From Holophagaceae bacterium (GTDB lineage: Bacteria > Acidobacteriota > Holophagae > Holophagales > Holophagaceae), in assembly GCA_003158505.1 (NCBI GenBank), contig PMJK01000048.1, forward strand, positions 1-5,079: a stretch of 5,079 nucleotides of DNA. The letters are read 5' to 3'. Shown here piece after piece: positions 1 through 5,079 of the stretch. The notes under the pieces were generated by a model that was not told the origin of the DNA, searched no databases, and worked only from the letters and a program-made list of their open reading frames with translations. The translations under genes were made by a program, and so were the position numbers. The first letter of the stretch is position 1, and each line of letters opens with the position of its first letter.

Positions 1-1585
1 CGATGAAGTCGTCGAAGACGTTCTGCCGCTTGTCCTTCCGGCCCGCGTCGTACCACTCCAGGCCGTACTCGCCGCCCCCCCGCAGGTTGGCCATGGCGTA
101 GACCCCGCCCATCTCCAGCCAGACCATGCGGGACACGGAGAACCCTGGCGTCAGCGACACGTTGAAGCCGCCGTAGCCATAGAGCAGGGTCGGGTTCTGG
201 CCGTCCAGCTTCAGGCCCTTCTTGTGGACCAGGAACATGGGGATGTTCGTACCGTCCTTGCTCTGGTAGAAGACCTGCTCCACCTCGTAGTCTGCCGGTT
301 CGAAGGCCACCTTCGGGGTGCGGAAGACGCTGCTCTTGCCCGTCTTCAGGTCCAGGCGGTAGATGGTACCGGGATAGGTGAAGCTGCCGAAGCTGTAGAA
401 GGTCTCCGTGTCCTCGCGGCGGCCACCGAACCCGCCAGCCGTGCCCAGGGCCGGCAGGGCGAGCGAACCCGTGGGCTTGCCCTTCAGATCATAGAATTCG
501 ATGGCGGAGTGGGCATCCCGCATCCAGGTGGCCACGAACCGCCCGCCCACCAGGGACACGGCTTCCAGCACGTCCCTGCCCTTGGCCTGGGGGATGAGCT
601 CGGCCCACTGGGCGGGATCGGTCTCGCCCTTGCGGATGGCCACCAGCCGGTTGCGCGGCGCCCCCTGGTTGGTGCTGACGAAGAACCGGTCGCCCTCGTT
701 GTCCACCACGTTGTAGGTGGCGTCCATCTTGTCCAGGAAGGGTTCCACAGGGCTGCCCGTCTTGCTCAGGTCCTTCAGGAACACGCTTGTTTCGGGATTG
801 GTGCCTTTGCCGCACGAGATGATCAGCCAGCGGCCATCGTCGGTGACGGATCCCCCCAAGTACCACTCGGGCTGGTCGGGACGCTGGTAGACGAGCACGT
901 CCTGGGACTGGGGCGTGCCCAGCTTGTGGAAGCAGAGCTGATGGTTGTTGTTCACCCCCGTGAGGGCTCCGCCACCCCTGGGAGCCTCGTAGCGGCTGTA
1001 GTAAAACCCGCTGCCATCCGACCGCCAGGAGGCGCCGCTGGCCTTCGACCACTGGATCTCGTCGGCAAGATCCTTGCCCGTGGCCACGTCCCGGACCTTC
1101 CAGGTCTGCCAGTCGGAACCGGCCACGGAGATGGAATAGGCCATGAGGCTCCCATCCTCCGTGATGCTGACCCCGCTGAGGGCCACCGTGCCGTCCTTGC
1201 TCAGCGTGTTGGGGTCGAGGAGAATCCGGCCCTTGGCCTTGGGATCTTCGGTGACGTAGAGCACAGGCTGGTTCTGCAGGCCCGTGTTGTAGGAGTAGAA
1301 GTAGCGCTTGCCGCGCTTGAAGGGGGCGCTGTACTTCTCGAAATCCCAGAGCCGGGTGATGCGTTCCCGGATCTTCCCCCGCTGGGGGATCTGCTCCAGG
1401 TAGGCGAAGGTGACCTTGTTCTGGGCCTCCACCCAGGCCTTGGTCTCGGCGCTGTTGTCATCCTCCAGCCAGCGGTAGGGATCGGCCACCTTGGTGCCGA
1501 AGAAGTCATCCACCACATCGGCCTTCCGGGTCGGCGGATAACTCTGGGGAGTCTGGGCGGTGAGGGCCATGGGAAGGATCCTCAT
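1..1585 (-). CDS. Prolyl oligopeptidase, family S9A (partial, C-terminus beyond left edge)
   Basis: Serine peptidase that cleaves short peptides after proline. 528 codons are visible; the open frame runs off the left edge. Seen: the N-terminal hallmark DPYRWLED at residues 35-42; a middle region rich in short strand-like repeats, as expected for the seven-bladed propeller (roughly residues 75-410); then entry into the alpha/beta-hydrolase domain with LYGYGGFN (second Tyr = residue 471, the counterpart of oxyanion-hole Tyr473 in porcine POP) and ANLRGGGEYG at 499-508. By that alignment the GGSNGG nucleophile should lie about 24 codons past the edge, so the catalytic triad cannot be checked here. 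The ATG at 1585 is preceded by GGAGG (1597-1593) with 7-nt spacing; no earlier in-frame start was found back to about 1640. The N-terminus MRILPMALTAQ resembles a signal peptide but has a very short hydrophobic core, so export is uncertain. Divergent from phoH. Family assignment is very secure. Confidence 0.96.
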   Translation of the reverse strand, partial: MRILPMALTAQTPQSYPPTRKADVVDDFFGTKVADPYRWLEDDNSAETKAWVEAQNKVTFAYLEQIPQRGKIRERITRLWDFEKYSAPFKRGKRYFYSYNTGLQNQPVLYVTEDPKAKGRILLDPNTLSKDGTVALSGVSITEDGSLMAYSISVAGSDWQTWKVRDVATGKDLADEIQWSKASGASWRSDGSGFYYSRYEAPRGGGALTGVNNNHQLCFHKLGTPQSQDVLVYQRPDQPEWYLGGSVTDDGRWLIISCGKGTNPETSVFLKDLSKTGSPVEPFLDKMDATYNVVDNEGDRFFVSTNQGAPRNRLVAIRKGETDPAQWAELIPQAKGRDVLEAVSLVGGRFVATWMRDAHSAIEFYDLKGKPTGSLALPALGTAGGFGGRREDTETFYSFGSFTYPGTIYRLDLKTGKSSVFRTPKVAFEPADYEVEQVFYQSKDGTNIPMFLVHKKGLKLDGQNPTLLYGYGGFNVSLTPGFSVSRMVWLEMGGVYAMANLRGGGEYGLEWYDAGRKDKRQNVFDDFI

Positions 1586-1592
1586 GCAAGAG

Positions 1593-1597
1593 CCTCC
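1593..1597 (-). promoter_or_regulatory. Shine-Dalgarno site of the prolyl oligopeptidase gene
   Basis: Read on the minus strand this is GGAGG, 7 nt ahead of the ATG at 1585. It fixes that ATG over the second in-frame ATG five codons later (1570), which has no comparable site. The site itself lies inside a 9-codon mini-ORF. Confidence 0.75.
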
Positions 1598-1621
1598 AGG
1601 AGGGGAGACATTCTCACACCA

Positions 1622-1631
1622 ATCCGCGGAT
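1622..1631. repeat. 10-bp perfect palindrome ATCCGCGGAT
   Basis: A perfect inverted repeat with no loop, near the centre of the divergent region. It could be a dimeric-regulator half-site pair. A 10-bp palindrome in about 100 nt of GC-rich DNA is also not rare by chance, so no function is claimed. Confidence 0.3.
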
Positions 1632-1684
1632 GAATCCCAGCCCGTGCAAGGGCGGCCGCTTGGTGGTAGGGTGCGGGCAGACAC

Positions 1685-1690
1685 GGAGGT
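1685..1690 (+). promoter_or_regulatory. Shine-Dalgarno site of the PIN-PhoH gene (decides a TTG start)
   Basis: GGAGGT lies 3 nt before TTG at 1694 (GGAGG alone leaves 4 nt), closer than the usual 5-9 nt. The frame is closed by TAG at 1667-1669, and there is no in-frame ATG or GTG between that stop and the conserved VLDTNVLL motif. TTG 1694 is therefore the only plausible start, and the tight spacing plus TTG suggests modest initiation. Confidence 0.7.
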
Positions 1691-1693
1691 CAC

Positions 1694-3025
1694 TTGGTCC
1701 CGCCATCCAGCAAGAAAGTCTTCGTCCTGGATACGAATGTCCTCCTGCATGATCCGAATTCCATCCTCCACTTCCAGGAACACGACGTGGTGCTCCCCAT
1801 CGTGGTCATCGAGGAGGTGGATCACTTCAAGAAGGACCAGACCGAGGTTGGACGCAACGCCCGCAGCATCTCCCGCCTGCTCGACAAGCTGCGGGCCACT
1901 GGCAGCCTCAGCCGGGGCGTGCCCCTGGACGGCGGCGGCACGCTCAAGGTCGACGTGGCGGCCCACAATCTGGACATCGGCATCCTATCGGCGGACAAGC
2001 ACAAGGCGGACAATCAGATCCTGGCCTGCGCCCGGGAGCTGCTGCACACCTGCAAGGACCGGGTGGTCCTGGTCACCAAGGACACCAACCTGCGCATCAA
2101 GGCGGACGCCATTGGCGTGCAGGCCGAGGACTACACCACCGACCGGGTGGAGGTGGACGAGCTCTACACCGGCCACAAGACCTGGGAAGTGGATCCCGCG
2201 AAGATCGATCTGCTCTACGACGGCGGCCTCCAGCCCGATGCCGAACTGAACCTCTATCCCAACCAGTTCCTCACCCTGGTGGATCAAACCAACCCCAGCC
2301 ATACGGCCCTGGCGCGGTTCATGGCAGGGGAGGGCCTCCTTCGGCCCCTGCGCCGCATGGAGGCCTACCCCTGGGGCATCAAGCCTCGGAACCGCGAACA
2401 GCAATTCGCCCTGGAACTGCTCCTGGATCCCACGGTCCAGGTGGTCACCCTGCTGGGCAAGGCCGGCACCGGCAAGACCCTGCTGGCCATGGCCGCGGGT
2501 CTGCAGCAGGTGGTGGACGACGAGGCCTACGACAAGATCCTCGTCAGCCGGCCCGTGATGCCCATGGGCCGCGACCTGGGCTACCTGCCGGGGGATATCA
2601 GCGAGAAGCTGCGGCCATACATGCAGCCCATCTACGACAACCTCGAATTCATCGTGGGGGCGAACACCGAGGCCCGCCGCCGCACCACCATGACCGCTGG
2701 CCAGCTGGAGGAGGCGGGCTACCTCAGTGTCGAACCCCTTACGTACATCCGGGGCCGCAGCATCCCCAAGCAGTACCTCGTGGTAGACGAGGCCCAGAAC
2801 CTCACGCCGCATGAGGTGAAGACCATCCTCACCCGGGCTGGCGAAGGCACCAAGGTGATCATCACGGGCGATCCCCATCAGATCGACAACCCCTACGTGG
2901 ATGCCAGCACGAATGGTCTCAGCTTCCTGGCAGAGCACTTCAAGCACCTCGACATCTCCGGCCACGTGACTCTCCAGAAGGGTGAGCGCAGCAAGCTCGC
3001 TGAGTTGGCGAGCAACCTCCTGTAG
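1694..3025 (+). CDS. PIN domain-PhoH family ATPase (YlaK/PhoH2-like)
   Basis: A 443-aa protein, the usual size for PIN-PhoH fusions. Residues about 8-150 form the PIN nuclease domain: VLDTNVLLHDP (D13), VVIEEVDHFK (E40/E41), ADNQILACA (D106) and VTKDTNLRIK (D130) supply the acidic metal-binding residues, so the nuclease site looks intact. After a linker, residues about 228-443 form the PhoH ATPase: Walker A GKAGTGKT (255-262), the SRPVMPMGRDLGYLPGD block (285-301), Walker B YLVVDEAQN (361-369, D365/E366), TGDPHQID (391-398) and a terminal QKGERS (428-433) with a likely ATP-sensing Arg. Family knowledge: mycobacterial PhoH2 is reported as an ATP-dependent RNA helicase/RNase, there paired with an upstream antitoxin gene; none is seen here. 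The name PhoH comes from the E. coli phosphate-starvation gene; no Pho box was recognised here. Start is TTG with GGAGGT close upstream. Followed after 9 nt by a membrane-protein gene. Likely cytoplasmic. Confidence 0.96.
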   Translation: MVPPSSKKVFVLDTNVLLHDPNSILHFQEHDVVLPIVVIEEVDHFKKDQTEVGRNARSISRLLDKLRATGSLSRGVPLDGGGTLKVDVAAHNLDIGILSADKHKADNQILACARELLHTCKDRVVLVTKDTNLRIKADAIGVQAEDYTTDRVEVDELYTGHKTWEVDPAKIDLLYDGGLQPDAELNLYPNQFLTLVDQTNPSHTALARFMAGEGLLRPLRRMEAYPWGIKPRNREQQFALELLLDPTVQVVTLLGKAGTGKTLLAMAAGLQQVVDDEAYDKILVSRPVMPMGRDLGYLPGDISEKLRPYMQPIYDNLEFIVGANTEARRRTTMTAGQLEEAGYLSVEPLTYIRGRSIPKQYLVVDEAQNLTPHEVKTILTRAGEGTKVIITGDPHQIDNPYVDASTNGLSFLAEHFKHLDISGHVTLQKGERSKLAELASNLL

Positions 3026-3028
3026 GAG
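3023..3028 (+). promoter_or_regulatory. Shine-Dalgarno site overlapping the phoH stop codon
   Basis: TAGGAG contains the phoH stop TAG and sits 6 nt before the ATG at 3035. The ribosome terminating on phoH would cover the start of the membrane-protein gene, which supports co-transcription and translational coupling of the two. Confidence 0.65.
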
Positions 3029-3034
3029 ACCTTC

Positions 3035-3586
3035 ATGGCGGATTCATCCTGGGACAACGGTGGCCAAGGCATTCCAGGCCGGGCGGGAATGCCCCTCTGG
3101 GGGAAGATCGCCCTTGGCTGCGGCATCGCCTTCCTGGTGGTCATCGTGACCTGCGTGGGTGTGAGCGCCATCTTCATCAACAAATACAAGAAGGACCCGC
3201 AAGGGTTCAAGCAGAAGGCCATGGACCTCGTGGCGGACAAGGTGCGCCCGGACTGGGAAGACTTCCGGATCGTGGTGGAACAGCTGCGCACGCCCGAGGG
3301 CTGTCAGGCCATGTACGCCGCCAACCCAGGCCTGGCTAAGACCTGGCCCACGGAAGCCGCCTTCCTGGAGGCTGCCTCCCGTTGGCACAAGGAAGTGGTT
3401 TCCGCCCCAGACCTTACTCTGGATGTGCTGGAGCACGGCGGCCTGCAGATCAACCGCGATTTTAGCGGGCAGGTGCGCGTGGGCTGGAGCCCGCGATCCG
3501 GGCGGGCCGTCTATGTCACCTTTGAAAGTGTCCGGAAGCCCGGCGACAAAGGGCCCCGGCGGATCGTCGAGCTCGACGTTCGGTAG
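3035..3586 (+). CDS. Hypothetical single-pass membrane protein
   Basis: I do not recognise a family. 183 aa. Residues 1-23 are polar and glycine-rich (DNGGQGIPGRAG). Residues about 25-48 form one clear transmembrane helix (IALGCGIAFLVVIVTCVGVS) containing two cysteines. A basic stretch follows (NKYKK, K60/K61). The remaining ~120 residues are soluble: a probably helical part (about 55-125, including WEDFRIVVEQLRTPEGC and FLEAASRWHKEVV) then a strand-rich end (about 135-183, GQVRVGWSP, AVYVTFESV, IVELDV). Charges flank both sides of the helix, so topology is uncertain; there is no signal-peptidase site or lipobox. The ATG has AGGAG-type sequence (TAGGAG, 3023-3028) overlapping the phoH stop, spacing 6 nt, so translation is probably linked to phoH. 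The architecture (anchor plus small globular domain) would suit a membrane adaptor or sensor, but no function can be assigned. Confidence 0.85.
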   Translation: MADSSWDNGGQGIPGRAGMPLWGKIALGCGIAFLVVIVTCVGVSAIFINKYKKDPQGFKQKAMDLVADKVRPDWEDFRIVVEQLRTPEGCQAMYAANPGLAKTWPTEAAFLEAASRWHKEVVSAPDLTLDVLEHGGLQINRDFSGQVRVGWSPRSGRAVYVTFESVRKPGDKGPRRIVELDVR

Positions 3587-3615
3587 AAACCTTTAAGCCC
3601 TTTGGCCCTTCCGCA

Positions 3616-3644
3616 TTGAGCCTGCAGGCTTTTTCCGCCAAGAT
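3616..3644 (+). promoter_or_regulatory. Candidate sigma-70-type promoter for tyrS
   Basis: TTGAGC (3616-3621, 4 of 6 matches to TTGACA) and CAAGAT (3639-3644, 3 of 6 matches to TATAAT, including the key second A and last T) are separated by exactly 17 nt. The predicted transcription start falls at about 3651, the A of the tyrS ATG, so the mRNA would be leaderless. The match is weak and overlaps the terminator-like palindrome; this is a hypothesis. Confidence 0.25.
3619..3634 (+). terminator. Possible weak intrinsic terminator after the membrane-protein gene
   Basis: The perfect 12-bp palindrome AGCCTGCAGGCT (3619-3630) is followed directly by T's, giving a five-T run at 3630-3634. As RNA it can form a 4-bp AGCC/GGCT stem (5 bp with a flanking G-U pair) and a TGCA loop. 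The stem is short for an efficient terminator, so partial read-through into tyrS is likely if it works at all. The palindrome could instead be a protein-binding site. Confidence 0.35.
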
Positions 3645-3650
3645 TCAGGC

Positions 3651-4850
3651 ATGACTGCTGCTTCTGGATCCGTATCTGATGCCCTGGCCCTGCTCACGAA
3701 GGGCGCCGTGACCTGCCACAAGGTCGAGCAGCTTGAGGCGAAGCTGAAGGAAGGCCGGCCCCTCCGGATCAAGACGGGGTTCGATCCTACGGCACCGGAT
3801 CTGCATCTCGGTCACGGCGTGCTCATTCGCAAGATGGCCCAGTTCCAGGAACTCGGTCACGAAGTCACTTTCCTCATCGGTGACTTCACGGGCCTCATCG
3901 GCGACCCCACGGGTAAGAAGGCGACGCGCCCGCCTCTCACCCGGGCCGAAATACTGGCCAATGCCGAGACCTACAAGGCCCAGGTCTTCAAGATCCTGGA
4001 TCCAGAGAAGACCAGGATCCGGTTCAACAGCGAATGGTTCGGCAACCTCGCCGGGGAGGGCTGGATCCGCCTGGCCTCCCGGTTCACCGTGGCCCAGATG
4101 CTTGAGCGCAATGATTTCGCCAAGCGCATGGAGGCCCACGAACCCATTGCCCTGCATGAGCTGCTCTACCCCCTGGTGCAGGCCTACGATTCCGTCGCCC
4201 TCGAGGCGGATGTGGAACTGGGTGGCAACGACCAGCTCTTCAACCTCATGCAGGGCCGCATCCTCCAGGAGGCCTCGGGCCAGCAGCCCCAGGTGGTGCT
4301 CACCGTGCCCCTGCTGCAGGGCCTCGACGGGATCGAGAAGATGTCCAAGTCCCTGGGCAACTACATCGGGTTCATGGAAGACCCGGACACCCAGTACGGC
4401 AAGGCCATGAGCATCAGCGACACCCTCATGTGGGACTGGTACCTGCTGCTCACGGACAAGTTACCCGCCGAGATCGAGGCCCTCAAACAAGACCACCCCA
4501 TGGCCGCCAAGAAGGCCCTGGCCCGGCAGATCGTGTCGGATTTCAATGGACCTTCCGCCGGACGGGAGGCAGAGGAACGCTGGGTCCGCCGGTTCTCTGA
4601 ACGCAGCCAGGAGCAGGCTCCCGAAGTGGCCGTCCCCGCCACTGAGGGAGAGGTTCCCCTGACCCGCCTCCTAGTGGAGAGGGGCCTCGCCGCGAGCCGC
4701 AAAGAGGCGGAGCGCCTCATCGTCCAGGGCGCGGTGAGCCTGGATGGGCAGAAGACTGCGGATCCGGCCCTGAGGCTGGCGCTGCGCTCTGGACAGTCCT
4801 TCCTGGTGAAAGTGGGCAAACTCAAGCTCGAGCGATGGATGGTCACATGA
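3651..4850 (+). CDS. tyrS: Tyrosyl-tRNA synthetase
   Basis: Class I aminoacyl-tRNA synthetase that charges tRNA-Tyr with tyrosine; cytoplasmic, essential for translation. 399 aa, complete, normal length for the bacterial ~400-aa TyrRS type. Seen: N-terminal helix, then KTGFDPTAPDLHLGHG (residues 41-56) with HLGH (52-55) as the HIGH signature; GDFTGLIGDPTGKK (77-90); tyrosine pocket and helix LYPLVQAYDSVALEADVELGGNDQ (172-195) with Y173, Q177, D180 and GGNDQ; KMSKS at 230-234; and a C-terminal S4 RNA-binding domain (about 335-395, TRLLVERGLAASRKEAERLIVQGAVSLDG). All catalytic motifs are intact. The KMSKS form and overall layout resemble the TyrZ-like branch more than E. coli TyrS, but assignment to a branch is from memory. 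The ATG at 3651 is the only ATG/GTG/TTG start in frame after the upstream gene's stop, yet it lacks a proper Shine-Dalgarno (only AGG 1 nt away). No T-box leader could fit in the 64-nt gap. Its stop overlaps the next gene's start. Confidence 0.98.
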   Translation: MTAASGSVSDALALLTKGAVTCHKVEQLEAKLKEGRPLRIKTGFDPTAPDLHLGHGVLIRKMAQFQELGHEVTFLIGDFTGLIGDPTGKKATRPPLTRAEILANAETYKAQVFKILDPEKTRIRFNSEWFGNLAGEGWIRLASRFTVAQMLERNDFAKRMEAHEPIALHELLYPLVQAYDSVALEADVELGGNDQLFNLMQGRILQEASGQQPQVVLTVPLLQGLDGIEKMSKSLGNYIGFMEDPDTQYGKAMSISDTLMWDWYLLLTDKLPAEIEALKQDHPMAAKKALARQIVSDFNGPSAGREAEERWVRRFSERSQEQAPEVAVPATEGEVPLTRLLVERGLAASRKEAERLIVQGAVSLDGQKTADPALRLALRSGQSFLVKVGKLKLERWMVT

Positions 4851-5079
4851 GTCTTTCTGCCCTCACGGATCTATTCGCCCGGCATCGGGCCCGCGCCACT
4901 GGCTTGTGGCGGCTGGGGCAGGATCCCCATCGAACGATCTTCATGGAGACTGGAGACATCGTATTCGCCACCAGCACCCATCCGTTGGACCGCCTCACCC
5001 ATCTGCTGGTGGAAAGGGGCAGGATCACCCAGGCCCAGCTCGACTACGCCATGGCGAACCTCAATCCGACCATGTCCAT
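4847..5079 (+). CDS. DUF4388 (PATAN-type) domain protein (partial, C-terminus beyond right edge)
   Basis: 77 codons are visible, open to the right edge. Residues 2-10 (SLSALTDLF) match the opening helix of DUF4388. They are followed by RATGLWRL (16-23), then RTIFMETGDIVFATSTHPLDRLTHLLVERGRIT (29-61), the characteristic 'phenotype' of this domain: a strand ending in a Gly turn, IVFA, then DRL..LLVERG and I-T-x-x-Q/L-x-x-A. The family is common in myxobacteria, acidobacteria and other gliding or signalling-rich bacteria, often fused to response-regulator, tetratricopeptide or other domains; it is thought to serve in signalling or protein interaction, without a known catalytic role. Any fused domain lies beyond the window. 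ATG 4847 overlaps the tyrS stop as ATGA, so translation is probably coupled; upstream GGATGG gives only weak ribosome binding. Confidence 0.82.
   Translation, partial: MSLSALTDLFARHRARATGLWRLGQDPHRTIFMETGDIVFATSTHPLDRLTHLLVERGRITQAQLDYAMANLNPTMS

Larger units (their letters stand above)
1586..1693. other. Divergent intergenic region between the peptidase and phoH
   Basis: 108 nt separating two outward-facing genes, so it must hold the promoters of both unless phoH is read from elsewhere. No strong sigma-70 pair is visible. Weak candidates are GAGAAT (1615-1610, minus; 4 of 6 matches to TATAAT) for the peptidase, and TAGGGT (1667-1672, plus; 3 of 6) for phoH, neither with a good -35. It also contains the perfect palindrome ATCCGCGGAT at 1622-1631. 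No antitoxin-like gene fits here. Confidence 0.6.

Noticed and set aside
224..1633. 469-aa open frame on the plus strand
   Set aside because: It lies antisense to the prolyl oligopeptidase, whose motifs are unmistakable. The translation is a low-complexity Gly/Val/Leu/His-rich string typical of the complement of GC-rich codons.
1651..1661. GCGGCCGC palindrome near phoH
   Set aside because: An 8-bp GC-only palindrome is common by chance in DNA of this composition, and its position suggests no role.
1985..2965. 326-aa open frame on the minus strand
   Set aside because: It is antisense to phoH, with no recognisable domain and the same shadow composition (G, V, L, H-rich).
3603..3619. Sigma-54-like TTGGCCC...ATTGA before tyrS
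   Set aside because: The -24 GG is present, but the -12 GC does not fall at the required distance; the TTG is two bases out of register.
3587..3650. T-box or other leader riboswitch for tyrS
   Set aside because: The gap is only 64 nt, and neither a T-box consensus nor a specifier stem is visible.
3645..4157. 170-aa minus-strand frame across the tyrS start
   Set aside because: Antisense shadow of tyrS codons; no motif and no ribosome binding site noticed.
4361..4846. 161-aa minus-strand frame inside tyrS
   Set aside because: Serine/arginine-rich shadow of the TyrRS C-terminal and S4 domain codons.

Overview
The window is a GC-rich bacterial chromosome segment with dense, conventional gene packing. 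It holds one gene on the minus strand, cut by the left edge, and a divergent four-gene series on the plus strand, cut by the right edge. Codons end strongly in G or C. The combination of a secreted-type family S9A prolyl oligopeptidase, a PIN-PhoH ATPase and a DUF4388 (PATAN-type) protein suggests Acidobacteriota (Holophaga/Geothrix-like) or a myxobacterial/deltaproteobacterial relative. This is an inference from protein style, not a phylogenetic result.

Layout. 1-1585 (minus) is the N-terminal three quarters of a prolyl oligopeptidase; its catalytic Ser/Asp/His lie beyond the left edge. 1586-1693 is the divergent intergenic region, with both ribosome binding sites, a 9-codon mini-ORF and a 10-bp palindrome. 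1694-3025 (plus) is a complete PIN-PhoH (YlaK/PhoH2-like) protein that starts at TTG. 3035-3586 is a single-pass membrane protein of unknown function, 9 nt downstream. 3587-3650 is a short gap with a 12-bp palindrome plus T-run and a possible tyrS promoter. 3651-4850 is a complete tyrosyl-tRNA synthetase. 4847-5079 is the start of a DUF4388 protein whose ATG overlaps the tyrS stop as ATGA.

How the genes relate. phoH and the membrane-protein gene look like one translational unit, and tyrS and the DUF4388 gene look like another. Whether all four share a transcript depends on whether the weak hairpin at 3619-3634 terminates. PhoH2-type proteins are RNA-acting (PIN nuclease plus ATPase) and TyrRS acts on tRNA, so RNA metabolism is a loose common theme. 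The prolyl oligopeptidase is an unrelated divergent neighbour.

No tRNA, rRNA, CRISPR array, insertion sequence or phage gene was seen. I did not find a convincing novel multi-gene system. The least explained items are the orphan membrane protein next to phoH, the DUF4388 gene coupled to tyrS, and the unusual start regions of tyrS and of the peptidase.
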